In this document: positions 24,070-35,880 of the stretch, piece by piece
Layout of the letters: every line of letters begins with the position of its first letter
How positions within the stretch are numbered: the stretch's first letter is position 1
Assembly: GCA_949752745.1 (NCBI GenBank)
Contig: OX457034.1
Span: 8,392,904 to 8,456,903 of the forward strand
Origin: Protula sp. h YS-2021
Taxonomy: Eukaryota > Annelida > Polychaeta > Sabellida > Serpulidae
DNA length: 64,000 nt
Reading direction: 5' to 3'
Notes under the pieces: model-generated
Told to the model about the DNA's origin: nothing
The model's database searches: none
What the model saw: only the letters and a program-made list of their open reading frames with translations
Position numbers and translations under genes: made by a program

Positions 24070-24880
24070 TTGAGGTAACATTGTCGTCTCACAGCGTTAA
24101 TATATCTCTGTAGCTTCAGCGGTAACATTGTCGTCTCACACCCTTAATATATATCTCTGGCTTCCGCGGTAACATTGTCGCCTCACAGCGTTAATATATC
24201 TCTGTAGTTTCCGCGGTCACATTGTCGTCTCACAGCGTTAATATATCTCCGTAGCTTCCGCGGTAACATTGTCGTCTTACGGCGTTAATATATCTCTGTA
24301 GCTTCCGCGGTAAGATTGTCGTCTCACAGCGTTAATATATCTCTGTAGCTTCCGCGGTAACATTGTGGTCTCACAGCGTTAATATATCTCCGTAGCTTCC
24401 CGCGGTCACATTGTCGTCTCACAGCGTTAATATATCTCTGTAGCTTCCGCGGTCACATTGTCGTCTCACAGCGTTAATATATCTCTGTAGCTTCCGCGGT
24501 GACATTGTCGTCTCACAGCGTTAATATATCTCTGTAGCTTCCGCGGTAACATTGTCGTCTCACAGCGTTAATATATCTCTGTAGCTTCAGCGGTGACATT
24601 GTCGTCTCACAGCGTTAATATATCTCTGTAGCTTCCGCGGTAACATTGTCGTCTCACAGCGTTAATATATCTCTGTAGCTTCCGCGGTAACATTGTCGTC
24701 TAACAGCGTTAATATATCTCCGTAGTTTCCGCGGTAACATTGTCGTCTAACAGCGTTAATATATCTCCGTAGTTTCCGCGGTAACATTGTCGTCTCACAG
24801 CGTTAATATATCTCCGTAGTTTCCGCGGTAACATTGTGGTCTCACAGCGTTAATATATCTCTCTGGCTTGCGCTTTAACA
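24070..24880 (+). repeat. Minisatellite, 47-bp unit, about seventeen copies
   Basis: Units contain ACATTGTCGTCTCACAGCGT, then TAATATATCTCTGTAGCTTC and CGCGGTA. Most copies differ by only one to three bases, so the array is fairly homogeneous. Confidence 0.97.
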
Positions 24881-25139
24881 TTATCGGAATGGCCATACAA
24901 TGTCACCCAAAATGTGATACTTTCCAATTAGTTTTGATGTTGGGATTTACGGTTGATTTCGTACTTCAGTATTCTAGTGCCGTGAGTAAATGTCACTGCT
25001 AATCCCCCCCCCCTCCCCCCCCCCCTCTATCACCCCATTCTTCTCTCACTCCGTTCCTTTTATGCACTTTTTGCAAAAATGTACTTTTTTAGGGAAAATG
25101 TCCATAAAACTTTCTAATGAGCTATCACTGGAAATAAGG
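24881..25139. other. Short spacer without gene
   Basis: Unique sequence with a C-rich run at about 25003-25027. Confidence 0.5.
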
Positions 25140-25380
25140 ACTGCATTATTTCCGAAAATTTGTAGGGCACTACCACCGGAAATGTGTAGTACTCTGTCGC
25201 CGGAAATGTGTAGTACTCTGTCGCCGGAAATGTGTAGTACTCTGTCGCCGGAAATGTGTAGTACTCTGTCGCCGGAAATGTGTAGTACTCTGTCGCCGGA
25301 AATGTGTAGTACTCTGTCTCCGGAAATGTGCAGTGCGCTATGATCGGAAATGTGTAATGCACTATCATATCCATGTAAAG
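25140..25380 (+). repeat. Minisatellite, 24-bp unit
   Basis: GGAAATGTGTAGTACTCTGT plus CGCC repeats about eight times. The 3' units degrade stepwise into the unit of the next array. Confidence 0.95.
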
Positions 25381-25690
25381 TGCTCTATCACGACGATGTG
25401 GAGTGCTCTATCCCGACGATGTGGAGTGCTCCAACATCCGGGTGTGGAGTGCTCTAACATCCGAGTGTGGAGTGCTCTCACATCCGGGTGTGGAGTGCTC
25501 TATCATCCGGGTGTGGAGTGCTCTAACATCCGGGTGTGGAGTGCTCTAACATCCGAGTGTGGAGTGCTCTAACATCCGGGTGTGGAGTGCTCTAACATCC
25601 GGGTGTGGAGTGCTCTAACATCCGGGTGTGGAGTGCTCTAACATCCGGGTGTGGAGTGCTCTAACACCAGGATGTTGGGTGCACTATCAT
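25381..25690 (+). repeat. Minisatellite, 23-bp unit
   Basis: ACATCCGGGTGTGGAGTGCT plus CTA repeats about thirteen times. The first units (GACGATGTGGAGTGCTCTAT) are intermediate between this array and the 24-bp array before it. Confidence 0.95.
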
Positions 25691-25732
25691 TGGGATGAGT
25701 GTGCATCACCGGAGATAACACCGTTACACGTG

Positions 25733-26005
25733 CAATACTTGTCACGTGACTTGACAGACTTTCCACGTGACTTGACACACTTGTCACATGACTTGACACA
25801 TTTGCCGCGTGACTTCGCACACTTGTCACGTGACTTGACACACTTGCCACGTGACTGGATACACTTGTCACGTGACTTGACAAAATTGTCACGTGACTTG
25901 ACACACTTGCCACGTGACTTGACACACTTGTCACGTGACTTGACACACTTATCACGTGGCTTAAAATTCTCTCTTACGTCACTTCTAATACCTGTCACGT
26001 GACTT
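25733..26005 (+). repeat. Minisatellite, 21-bp unit with GTCACGTGAC core
   Basis: CACTTGTCACGTGACTTGAC repeats about thirteen times at 21-bp spacing. Six copies carry the perfect palindrome GTCACGTGAC, which equals the CLEAR/E-box consensus for MITF/TFE-type bHLH-Zip proteins. Others carry CCACGTGAC. Open frames in both strands come from the 21-bp period. Confidence 0.95.
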
Positions 26006-26396
26006 CACTAAACACATGACCCCCTCCACCCCCTCCAACTCATGTTGCTATTAGCTGAAACTATGGTTTTGTGCAAACCCAAATACCCCTCAAGTGCGGC
26101 GACTATTAACCGTGATGTTGACGAAGCCATGCTTATTGCATTGACACAAACACTCGAGGGAAACGGCTTTACAGCAAAAACATAGAACTCTGTGACACTG
26201 TTTGAGATGACTGCTTCGAGGGGAAACAGCAAAAACCTGCAGCAGTCAGAAACTGGGGTCGCCAAGGAGGGAGGATGGGGAGGAGGGGAGGGAGGGAGAG
26301 AGAGGGGAAGAATTTGGGCAAAATAGGATAACAGGCAGGACGTGTTTTTGAAGCTTTTGCTTTAGACAGAAGCAACTTAGTCCTCTAGTAAAACCA
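26006..26396. other. Intergenic stretch without gene
   Basis: No coding signal. GGGAGGGA-type run at 26270-26306. Confidence 0.5.
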
Positions 26397-26398
26397 TG

Positions 26399-26640
26399 TA
26401 TATACTGAAAGGACAAAAGATAGTAAACGCTTGCATAAAATGTTTAGTTTGAGGTCATTGGGATTTTCTAGTTTTCTTTTTTTTTAATTAAAGCAAAGAA
26501 AAGATACAGCAAATTATTCATATATATACTGAAGGACAAAAGAAAGTAAACTCTTACAAAAATTGTCTAGTTTGGGGTCCCTACGATTTTTTAAAATTAC
26601 AACAAACAAAGGTTACATCAGATTTTTTAAAAACGAAATA
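26399..26640. repeat. Duplicated left terminal region of the Tc1-like element
   Basis: Two units of about 120 bp (26399-26518 and 26519-26640) both begin with TATATACTGAA and contain GGACAAAAGA, AGTAAAC, TAGTTTG(A/G)GGTC and a later T-rich and A-rich stretch. They differ by substitutions and small indels. Confidence 0.8.
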
Positions 26641-26717
26641 ACTACCGTCATCGAAGCCTTGCAGTTCTTTTCAAAGACGAATCTTGATCCATTTGAAACC
26701 CACATTTTTTTGGTTGT

Positions 26718-27720
26718 TTATGAAATTGTAATGTAACGGATACTTACCCAATAATGGGTATGTAATCGGTTGGCTTGGTGCTCGAATCCCACGATGCATA
26801 CGAAGTAGATGTTATCAATCTGTCGATGCGATATTAAAGATCTCTGCGCCTGTCGCAACGGAGCGTGATTTTGTGGTGCCGGAATTACGGTGCGCAGCCT
26901 TCTATCCAGATAGTCCCATATAAGTGTTCTGCAGGGTTCATATGGGGGGGGGGGGGATACACGCCGGCCATTCCAATACTTGAACATTGTTCGCTTGCAC
27001 GTAATCCTGGCAAATCTGCGCAACATGTGGCCGCGCATTATCGCGCATAACGATTGCGCGCTGGTTTTTGCTGTATGTAGGGAATAACGTGGGTGGTTAG
27101 AACGTCGTTTATGTAGCCATTGGCGGTCAAATTGCCATCGATAATGACTAGCTAGAAACGCCAATCATGGCACCTCTGGCCATTACTACGTCTCCCCCAA
27201 AACGGTCCACTTGATATACGCGACATGCGGCGTGGCGTTCTCCGATGTGTCTATAAGCGCGTTGGGGGCCATCAGCCCCAGTCAGGATATCAGTATAACT
27301 GAAACCTTGATCCGTCGCTTGAATAAGGCGCGTCGCTAGTTGCGATGCCTCCAGGACCGTTGTGAGTGGTTGTTGGTCCAACGCACCCGTTTACGTAGCT
27401 TACGCTTGTTCAGTACCATTCCAGTGTGAGATAGACGCGAAATCGCGCGAAATCGGTTTTTACGCAATCGTCTAATGACCGTTTTCGTACTTATTCAGTC
27501 ACTGGAGCGCCCAGGTGTCTCCACTGCAGTTCGAAAGCGAACGGGGAGGTGTGCTAAACGAATACGACGTTCCTGACGCGGTGTCGTAACGGTGGAGGGG
27601 AAGGGGGCGACCGCTTCTGGGTCTATCCGTAGGGCTCCCCGTATCTAGAGACCAACTTTTCAATTTGTACACGGTGAATTTGCAACACCAAAAGCGTCTG
27701 GCAACGTCGCGCATCCAAGT
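26718..27720 (-). pseudogene. Tc1-like transposase remnant
   Basis: Reading the - strand from 27714: the helix-turn-helix region shows MRDVARRFW and then GSPTDRPRSGRP. At 27148-27381 a segment reads YTDI, RHIGERHAACRVYQVDRFGG and ARGAMIG, the usual core around the first catalytic Asp. At about 27020-27050 another frame reads RDNARPHVAQICQD, holding the second Asp. Near 26900-26950, NPAEHL-like and IWDYLDRR residues give the final acidic position, with HTHY near the C terminus. An oligo-G run at 26944-26954 and other indels shift the frame, so no intact protein is made. The protein would cut and paste the element. Confidence 0.85.
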
Positions 27721-28012
27721 CCAGCCTGTGACACACTGATCGCTTTCGTGCGAGTCACAGCATCAAAGCGATCGCTACGCAAACAGGCGCAGCTAATCTT
27801 CGACTTTACGTGCGGAAAAGATGACGACACAGATGGATTAATATGTCACGTGGCAAAACCTCCCAATAAACACCTTGAAATGATGCATGATAGAGAACAT
27901 AATCAAAGCCAGGTTGTGTAAAATCATGGTAGAATCTGTGGTTAAAATGTTGACTAAAGAAATCTGTATAGTTTATAAAAACTATTTTTCAGTCGTTTAC
28001 TTTATTTTGTCC

Positions 28013-28120
<108 letters not shown>

Positions 28121-28249
28121 GTGGTATTTATATAGCCTCGCATGTGCGTTTTCATCCCACAAGTTCAGTCTTGTGACCAGCACCCACTCCCGGTCACCCG
28201 CTCCACTCCATAAAATCTCCAGTAAAGGCATCAAAGATGGCAGTCAATG

Positions 28250-28435
28250 TTTGCTTAAAATGAGGTAATTTTTCAAGCTTGGCGCCTCTAGCTTTAGGGG
28301 GCGTTTTAGAAAGTCATGGACACTCGTGGTAAACAATGTGTAGGTGAGTACCACCCCAGCCGGAGGGAGGGGGGCGGGCGGGCGGAGGGCGGGCGGTGGA
28401 GGTGGGTGTGGTGTTGGGGTAGCTCAACTTAAAGT
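28250..28435 (+). repeat. Dispersed repeat family, copy B
   Basis: GGCGTTTTAGAAAGTCATGG at about 28301, followed by GTGGTAAACAATGTGTAGGT and GAGTACC, matches copies at 20384 and 60835. A G/C-rich run (28364-28422) follows, as in the other copies. Confidence 0.65.
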
Positions 28436-28975
28436 TAAATGTCTTTATTTTGCGCATTGCTTTACAATATATCTGAGCCTATTTTACTTTTTTATCAATA
28501 AAAAACCACTCTCATAGCAACAAAAGCTGATTATTTAAAGTCCTTACAGAAAGTGATGAATTGCTTGAAAAATAAAAATATTTATTTTTGGGGCGTAGAA
28601 ATTAAATTATGAAATAGGGTATTTTACGCAGATTATTCCTCGGGGTCTGAGGGAAGTCTGACTAATCTTACACTGATATTGTGTTGGGTTTTATAGAAAG
28701 TGAATTTGGCAAGAAACGTCCCAACTGTCTGCGATGCCTAACAACAGAGAAAGCTATTTTTAGAACAATCGCTGTGGGCTCTTAACACACCATATCATAA
28801 CTCTAGCATTTTACAAATGCGGTGCTGTCTATTTTTATGTTTTTTTTTTTCGAAAATGGCCTTGATCGGCGTCGGGTGTGACAAAAATCCCGATGCTCCC
28901 AAGATCGGTTATAGTTTCTACGAACGCCTTCGGTGGTCGCAAGGACTTGAGAGGAAAAAAGGCAAAAGAAGTATT
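28436..28975. other. Intergenic stretch without gene
   Basis: No coding signal or recognised repeat. Confidence 0.5.
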
Positions 28976-28984
28976 ATATACCAG

Positions 28985-29200
28985 AACCCCAGGATATGAG
29001 CAACCCGGAAATAAGACCAGCCCGGAAATGAGACCAGTACGGAAGTAAGTCCAATGCGGAAATAAGACCAGCAAGGAAAAAAAACCGAAAGGAAAGAAAG
29101 ACCAGCTCGGAAATAAGACCAATACGGAAATATAAGTCCAAGTCAGAAATAAGATAAGAAAAATGTCCAAGAAAAAAATAAGTCAAACGCGGAAAAATGG
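28985..29200 (-). repeat. Minisatellite (GGAAATAAGACCA), complement of the GGTCTTATTTCC family
   Basis: GGAAATAAGACCAG-like units recur about ten times at 15-25-bp spacing. On the - strand the unit is GGTCTTATTTCCG, as at 22.2 kb. Confidence 0.85.
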
Positions 29201-29345
29201 GGGTAGTTTTGAGGCCAGACGAGGCCCGCGCGGAGTGCCAGTTTTGTTTTATAAGGGGGGTAATTTTCATTCAGTGCTCCGCGTTTCTCACAAAAAGAGA
29301 GGGGCGCGGGGGAGTGAGGGGGTTCTTTCAGAATTATACTCCACG
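29200..29345 (+). repeat. Possible fragment of the G-run dispersed repeat family
   Basis: It has GAGGCCAGACGAGGCCC, then a G-run, then TTCAGTGCTCCGCGTTTCTC and AAAAGAGAGGGG. These resemble GGAGGCCAGTCGACGAG at 20268 and the stretch CTCTGCGTTTGGTTACAAAA near 60778. The match is weak. Confidence 0.35.
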
Positions 29346-30484
29346 TTTGGTATTTTCTAAATATATTTATTTATTTATTTGAAATGGACAGGAATCAACT
29401 AAATGGTCACTCGGTTATTGATTTTTTTGTCATTTACGAAGCAGGTGTTGACCTTCTCTACTGAATGTGACAAGCGACTCTTGTTAAGTTTCTAGAGCTG
29501 TCTGGGCAGTGTCTGAGCTAGCAAATTGCGACGGTGTTAAAGGAAACATGTCCCCCACCCCCTCCCCTCACGCTTCCCCTGTGAATTTGTCCCTCGCTTT
29601 ACTCTGTGGCGGGGTCAGTATTCCCTGCCCACCCCTCCCCCCCCGCCCCAATCAATAAAAAGAGAAGCTATCAAAAGGTGAACCCACGGAGGTCCACGGA
29701 GGTCCATGGGGTGAGTACAAACGCCAATATCACAGTCAAAGGACGGGGTCATGCTCACACGGATTCGGGTGGGGATGGCGGGGGGGAGGTGGAGGCGTTA
29801 AAAAACCACCTTTCTTGTTCATGTGCTTTATGGGAAGTCCCTAAGGTGTGCCAGACACCGTCTTCTTTCGTTTTTTTTTCTATATCAACTTTGCAAGTAT
29901 TTATTTTATTTTATTTTATTTTATTTAAAACATATTCGTCATCGGCTGAAAGAATGAATAAGATTTACACAGAAGCAAACCAAAACGTGACATATGCATT
30001 TAGTTAAAATATTTTTTAGGCATTAGTAACGCTCTGTGGATGAGTAAATGACACCAAAACAACACAGTTAGTTGTTGCAGTTAGGAGAGATAACAATTCC
30101 CTTTGATATCTTATCTCCGCTATCTGAAAGCATGTAAAATTGGATGCAATTAACTTCCGTTTTTTTTTCTTGTTAATTGTTTTCATTATGAAGTCAAAGA
30201 GTTTCATATTCCACAGATAAACAGGAAGAATTGGTAACTATGGTAAATTCCGGATAGGGGAGGGCCCTGGGCGTGGGGTGGGTGTCCGTTGGTGAATAGG
30301 GTGTGCGTCCCCTGGTCCGATTGGTTAGGTCTGCTGCTAGTTATTTTATGTAGTTTAATGCAAGTAGAAAATGCAAGAAACAGAATCTCAACGTCTGAAA
30401 GAGCCTAGGTTTTCCTCAGTTACTCACACGGAGATCTTGCCGGGAATGTAATAGATGTGATACCAGAATGCAATGACCATAAAC
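29346..30484. other. Intergenic stretch without gene
   Basis: No coding signal. C-rich run at 29631-29648, G-run near 29778-29790 and a TTTTA run at 29900-29925. Confidence 0.5.
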
Positions 30485-30499
30485 ACCGAATGGTTTATG

Positions 30500-31165
30500 T
30501 GCCCTACTGACCACTTACTCATATTGCCCCAGCTGTAATGACGGTATATGCGGGCTTGCTACATATGCCCTAGCTGTAAGGACGACTTACTCATATGCCC
30601 CAGCTGTGTCTGTTGCATGTGCCCCAGCTGTAATGACGGTATATGCGGGTCTGTTACATGTGCCCCTGTAGTGATTAGGCCACATGCAGATAGTCACATG
30701 TGCCCTTATAGTGATGACGTCACATGCAGATACGTCACATGTGCTCCTGTAGTGATTACGCCACATGCAGATAGTCACATGTTCCCTTATAGTGATTACG
30801 CCACATGCAGATAGTCACATGTGCCCTTATAGTGATTACGTCACATGCAGATACGTCACATGTGTCCCTGTAGCGATGACGTCACATGTAGATACGTCAC
30901 ACTTGCCCCTGTAGTGATGACGTCACATGTAGATACGTCACACTTGCCCCTGTAGTGATGACGTCACATGCAGATACGTCACACTTGCCCCTGTAGTGAT
31001 GACGTCACATGCAGATACGTCACATGTGTCCCTGTAGTGATGACGTCACATGTAGATACGTCACACTTGCCCCTGTAGTGATGACGTCACAAGTAGATAC
31101 GTCACATGTGTCCCTGTAGTGATGACGTCACAAGTAGATACGTCACAGGTGCCTTTGTTGTTGTT
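30500..31165 (+). repeat. Minisatellite, 41-bp unit with TGACGTCA core
   Basis: From about 30660, units of TGACGTCACATGCAGATACG, then TCACATGTGCCCCTGTAGTGA, repeat about twelve times at 41 bp. At least seven copies hold the perfect CRE palindrome TGACGTCA. The 5' part (30500-30660) has looser CATATGCCCCAGCTGTAA units. Confidence 0.93.
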
Positions 31166-31190
31166 GTTATTGTTGTTGTTGTTGTTGTTA
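31154..31190 (+). repeat. (TTG)n microsatellite
   Basis: About eleven TTG/TTA triplets adjoin the preceding array. Confidence 0.9.
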
Positions 31191-31192
31191 CG

Positions 31193-32330
31193 GCATACGC
31201 TGGACTTTCCAATCTGATCTCAGTTCCATATGCTGAACTGAGCACTTCACGGGTCCCCTGCTAAACTGAGCATAAATTAATTATGAAACCATTCTTTAGA
31301 ATTCGAGCGGTCACTAACAAAATGATCTCAACTTGCTGAACACCTAATACACATCTTATTCCACCTCCCAGAGGTGTTCATTATTCTCAGATTTCATTTA
31401 CTTTAATAGAAAAAGCTGTTCATACCCACGTAATATAATACTGTAATCAGGCACTGGCTATGCACTAAACAGCTCAGAGGTATTTGGGCAAGATAAAAGA
31501 AGAATAAAAGTGAATTTCCCGGATGTCAAATGAGAATGGTAGTCCAGTAAATGGGGCGCTGGTCACATAACACGGGGATGCCACTGGGTTTATTGGCGGA
31601 CATTCTCAGTGTTTATTTGCGTTGTTGCTAAGCGGAGAAAGAGAAAGAGAGAGAGAGAGAGTGTCAGAGAGTGAGAGAGAGAAACGGCAATAGTGAGCAT
31701 CTTTTTCCTGTGTACCGCTGTACCCGGCTGATTTTATGTTCGTTTTGGCAGCTCGAATGAGATAGAATTGTGTTAACCACGACTGTGTGTATTGGTGGTG
31801 TGTGTCTTGTCTCAGGAAAGATGTGGCAACTGGCCTAACTAGCTTACTGTTGGTTAATTAACGGTAACACACGGATTAAAAAAAAAAGCACACAAACACA
31901 ACTGGATAAAGCGATCTCTTTTGCCTTGCCGCAAACCGAAAGGACGGTAAGAAAAATGTTGTATTTTCCGCGTGGTTTCCATTTACAAAAAAAAATAAAT
32001 AAATAAATACAGGTATCAGACAATCCTACCACAAAATGGCAATAGAAAAAACACCCAATTAAAATACCATATGTTTGCATATACGAGTATTGGCATGATT
32101 AGTTTTACTGAAGAGTAGACAAGCGCTATTTGTTCAACTGTACTGTACTGTATTTTTCATGAAAAGGTAAACCCGGTATATAGTGAAACTTTCAAAGTAT
32201 GGAACATGCTGTCACTGTTGGATATCTTCTTTTGTTATTGGGGGTTAACATGATATACATACACATACTGCATTGTCTGCCCTTAGCCTGTAAAGTTATG
32301 CTAATCTATCAGCAATCCAATCAGTTTGAA
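31193..32330. other. Intergenic stretch without gene
   Basis: No coding signal. A short GA-rich tract lies at 31635-31685. Confidence 0.5.
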
Positions 32331-32605
32331 ATTCCGGAAAAAGGACCCCGATGGGACTGGTCCGGACTACTGTTGTCCGGTTTCCTTGCTGGTACTGTTT
32401 GTGGAGTTCTTTGTTATTCAAGGAAACTAGAACGGGCCTATTGAAAGGTGATCCTATTTGTGAGGTGGTCCTATTTGTAAGATGGCCCTATTTGTGAGCA
32501 GGTCCTATTTGCGAGGTGGTCCCATTTGCGAGGTGGTTCTATTTGTGAGGTGTTCTATTTGTGAAGTGGTTCCATTTGCGGATTGGTCCTATCCAAGAGT
32601 TTGCC
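32330..32605 (+). repeat. Repeat element with GAGGTGGTCCTATTTGTG array
   Basis: A left part with GGTCCGGACTACTGTTGTCC (about 32360) is followed at 32445-32595 by about nine units of GGTCCTATTTG(T/C)GAG. It is another member of the GGTC/TATTT array family. Confidence 0.8.
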
Positions 32606-32799
32606 TGTATTTTATTATTGTATTAAATATAATAAAATTAGTGCTGAGATTACAAGTAATTCGACAACAACCAGTTTGTAACCATTCTTTCCTACATTAT
32701 TGTATGGTTTTAGCCAAAGGTTTCTATAATGTTTAAAACATATCCTAAAAGTTTGTTCCCCTAAAATAAATGCATCTCACCGAGGAATTCAAACATTAA

Positions 32800-33350
32800 G
32801 AGCTTCCTCTTTTGCTCCTTCCCTGCTTCCTCCTTCCTTTCTCTTCTTCCGTCTTCCTCCTTCTTCCTTCTTCCTTTCTGTTCTTCCCCTTTCCTGCTTC
32901 CTCCTTCCTTTCTCTTCTTCCGTGTTCCTGCTGCCTTCCTATTCCTTTCTATTCTTCCTCCTTCCTCCTTCTTCCTTTCTGTTCTTCCTTTTCCCTTCTT
33001 CATGTTTCCTCCTTCTTCCTTTCTCTCCCTCCTCCTTCCTCCTTCTTCCTTTCTGTGCTTCCCCTTTCCTTCTTCCGTCTTCCTCCTTCTTCCTTTCTCT
33101 TCTTTCTCCTTCCTCCTTTTTCCTCCTTCCTTTCTCTTCTTCCTTTTTCCTTTTTCCTGTTTCCCCTTCTTCCTTCCTCTTCTTCCTCCTTCCTCCCTCT
33201 TCCTTTCTCTTCTTCCTCTTTCCTGCTTGCTCCTTCTCTGTTCTTTTCTCCTTTCTCTTCTTCCTCTTCCTTCTTCCTCCTCATTTTTCATTCTTCGTTC
33301 TTCTTTCCTTCTCCCCTTGTTTTCTTCCGTCTTCCTTCCTCTTTCCAGAG
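32800..33350 (+). repeat. 550-bp polypyrimidine tract
   Basis: Almost pure C/T sequence built from CTTCCT, CCTCCTTC and TTTCTCTTC units. It yields Phe/Ser/Leu-rich or Lys/Glu/Arg-rich ORFs on the two strands, which I treat as artefacts. Homopurine-homopyrimidine tracts of this length can adopt triplex (H-DNA) structure. Confidence 0.97.
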
Positions 33351-33846
33351 TGCAGATAATCGTTTTTAAACTGTTTCTAACCTACCCTTCATCCAACAAC
33401 ATCGCTTTTTTATTATTTCATTTAGAAGCAGAAAATTTTCCAAAATATAACACAATAGCTCCTTGGAGAAATTGGCTCTGGTGTGATTACAGTCTAAAAT
33501 GTGATGTGACATTTTCTCTTGTTGCGAAGGACTGTAGTATGACGCCGTTTTGTGTTGGCTTTAGCATTTTGTTTTCCCTGTGACAGGGGGTTCTTTCCTG
33601 CTGTCTAGTTCTTTTTTATTTATGTCTACCCTCAGACGAACAATTTGGAGGGAAACTTGTCATATGCGAACCTTTTGGGAATCGGAATGTGGGTGCCATG
33701 AAATATGTTCCGATATTGAACTAGCTATTCTGCTATGCGAATGTACTGAAGTTTGATTTAACTAATGATAACCCCGCTCTTATTGCGATATAAACCATAC
33801 TGCGCATTCAGTCGCGTTGCACACTGTGGTATGTCGTGCCTTTAGC

Positions 33847-33848
<2 letters not shown>
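33351..33848. other. Intergenic stretch without gene
   Basis: No coding signal recognised. Confidence 0.5.
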
Positions 33849-33927
<79 letters not shown>

Positions 33928-34012
33928 TATATTGGTATTTATGCTTAATATATTCTTATATCATTGTTAGCACTTAGAGGATTTTCCAAATAAGCGCGTT
34001 ACAAAAATCGAG

Positions 34013-34049
<37 letters not shown>

Positions 34050-34065
34050 TATATATATATATATA
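33849..34065 (+). repeat. (TA)n, (TAA)n and (TA)n microsatellites
   Basis: A TA tract lies at 33849-33931, a TAA/AAT tract at 34015-34048, and a shorter TA tract follows. Confidence 0.97.
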
Positions 34066-35685
34066 GTGTACTCACCTTGTAAGAAGCTTTTGCAGTTGTC
34101 GGCTAGTGAAGCCGGTTGTCAACTTGAATTCCTCTGCCGCTTTGTTTTTTTTTTCTTTTCCGTTATTGGAGATATGGCGCCAAATTAGACATGTTTTGTT
34201 TCAACTACACAAGAAATCTTTGCTTAACTGTTTGCCAGCCGAAATACCCCCCATGGCTATCACTGCAGCCGAGTGTTATTAACGGAAACCTGGGTGTTTC
34301 CTGCAGTGTAGAAAGTGACTTTTCCCCAATCCAAAACAGTGAATTGTTTTTCTGTTTTTCAAACACTACCCTTAACAAACACACTCCGGGGGATTAAACA
34401 ATCAGAATATTAAGGGAAATAAACAGCTTGTTCGCGTGATAATGAAAGCGATTATTGTTATCTATGTTTGTTCACAAACGATAATAAGCTGTCCAATCAG
34501 ATACAACCCCCAAAAGGTCACTATGTTTGATGATAAATAAATCAAATTAGAAAAAAATTGGAAAATGAAAAATTATGGGGCCACCGTTGTTTATTTAAAA
34601 ATAAACAAGCAAACAAACAAAATGGCCGAAAGCGCGTGAATGCGCATCTTTGATAATAAACAGGCGTGGTGATGGGGGAGGGAGGGAGGGAGGGAGGGAG
34701 AAACGGGTGTGATAGGGGAGAGAGGAGGGGTTTGGATAGCATTCAGTGTGTCCAGCATTCGCTCAGCGTGTTTCTGATACATGAAAGAAATATTTTGTGG
34801 GGGGGGGGGGGGTCGTTTCTACCCTTTCAGCGAAGACGCTGTGATGCCGTACGATTTTAGCACAATGCCGTACAATTTTAGCACAAGAAAGCAAAATTCT
34901 AGCGGGTGGGCGTACTTACTTACCCGGGTGGGGAGGGGGAGGGAAAGGCGGTTGTTTAAAAATTATAACGAATAATTCGCCCTGTAAAGCCATTTGAAAT
35001 ACGTTTGCGCAAAATCGTATATCAGACCTTGGTGCAACGTTTTTTCGAAGGAATTCAGCCCGTCTTTTTTAATGCTTATACTTATTTTCAAACTGTGGTT
35101 GCAAATTCCTCACTACCTTTACACATTGCATGTTTTTCATACTTCAGTGCCTTAGGCATTACGTTTTTCACACGTTTGATAACTGATATCGATATTAAGG
35201 ATTTATTTACAAGGAAAACGAACTTTTTTGGGAGGGTAAATAGTTAACAAATTCGTTCCTTAAAGGTTAGCTAAATCATGATTTTTTAGATGGGGGTGAG
35301 GGGGGGGGGGGGTGGAGAGGAAAAAGTACCAGCCTCTTTTACAAGTGATAACTGAAGCCTAAAGATCCTTTCATGGAACCCTTTTGGTCATTACCATGGC
35401 TTTCTTGTGAATCAATTACCTGGCCTTACAGGGATATCGTGCCCTTGTGCAATGGAAAACGCTTATTAGAAGATCGCAAATGCTTATTGCATCTTAGTAT
35501 TAGCTTATTTTAGTACAAGGGATGTGGGAGGAAAAAGAGAAAACTCTGTGTGGCATTTAGGAACGGTTTATTACTCCAATTGTTCGTACAAATGAGCCGA
35601 TTGGGTTAAGCCCTGAAAAGTGAGCACATCCCATATGTTGATTTAGACTCAATTGTTTGCTATTGTTATTGGAGAGAAAATGGGC
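34066..35685. other. Intergenic stretch without gene
   Basis: No coding signal. GGGA runs at 34675-34700; G-runs at 34797-34812 and 35298-35312. Confidence 0.5.
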
Positions 35686-35880
35686 GAAAAGGGCGAAGGG
35701 GGAGGGGGGGCGGGAGCAGGGGGTTGGGGGATGGGGTGCGTCGGAAGAGGTGGTAGTGTATGAAGGTAAATTTCGTAAATAGAGAGGCTGGGCGAAAAGG
35801 GCGGAAGGGAGGAGCGGGGCTTGTTTGGGGGAGGGGAGAGGTGGTAGTGCACGAAACTAAACGTCCTAAATAGAGAGAAC
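35680..35880 (+). repeat. Tandem duplication, two units of about 100 bp
   Basis: Both units contain GGGCGAAAAGGGCG, GAGGTGGTAGTG and TAAATAGAGAG. Indels in the G-rich part vary the length. Confidence 0.8.

Noticed and set aside
24070..24880. CRISPR-like regularly spaced repeats
   Set aside because: The whole 47-bp unit is repeated, with no unique spacers and no cas genes, and the genome is eukaryotic. The same holds for the other arrays.
25628..26002. Repeat ORFs of 103-124 codons on both strands
   Set aside because: They are produced by the 21-bp and 23-bp arrays.
32761..33583. Phe/Ser/Leu-rich and Lys/Glu/Arg-rich ORFs up to 193 codons
   Set aside because: They are direct translations of the polypyrimidine tract and its complement.
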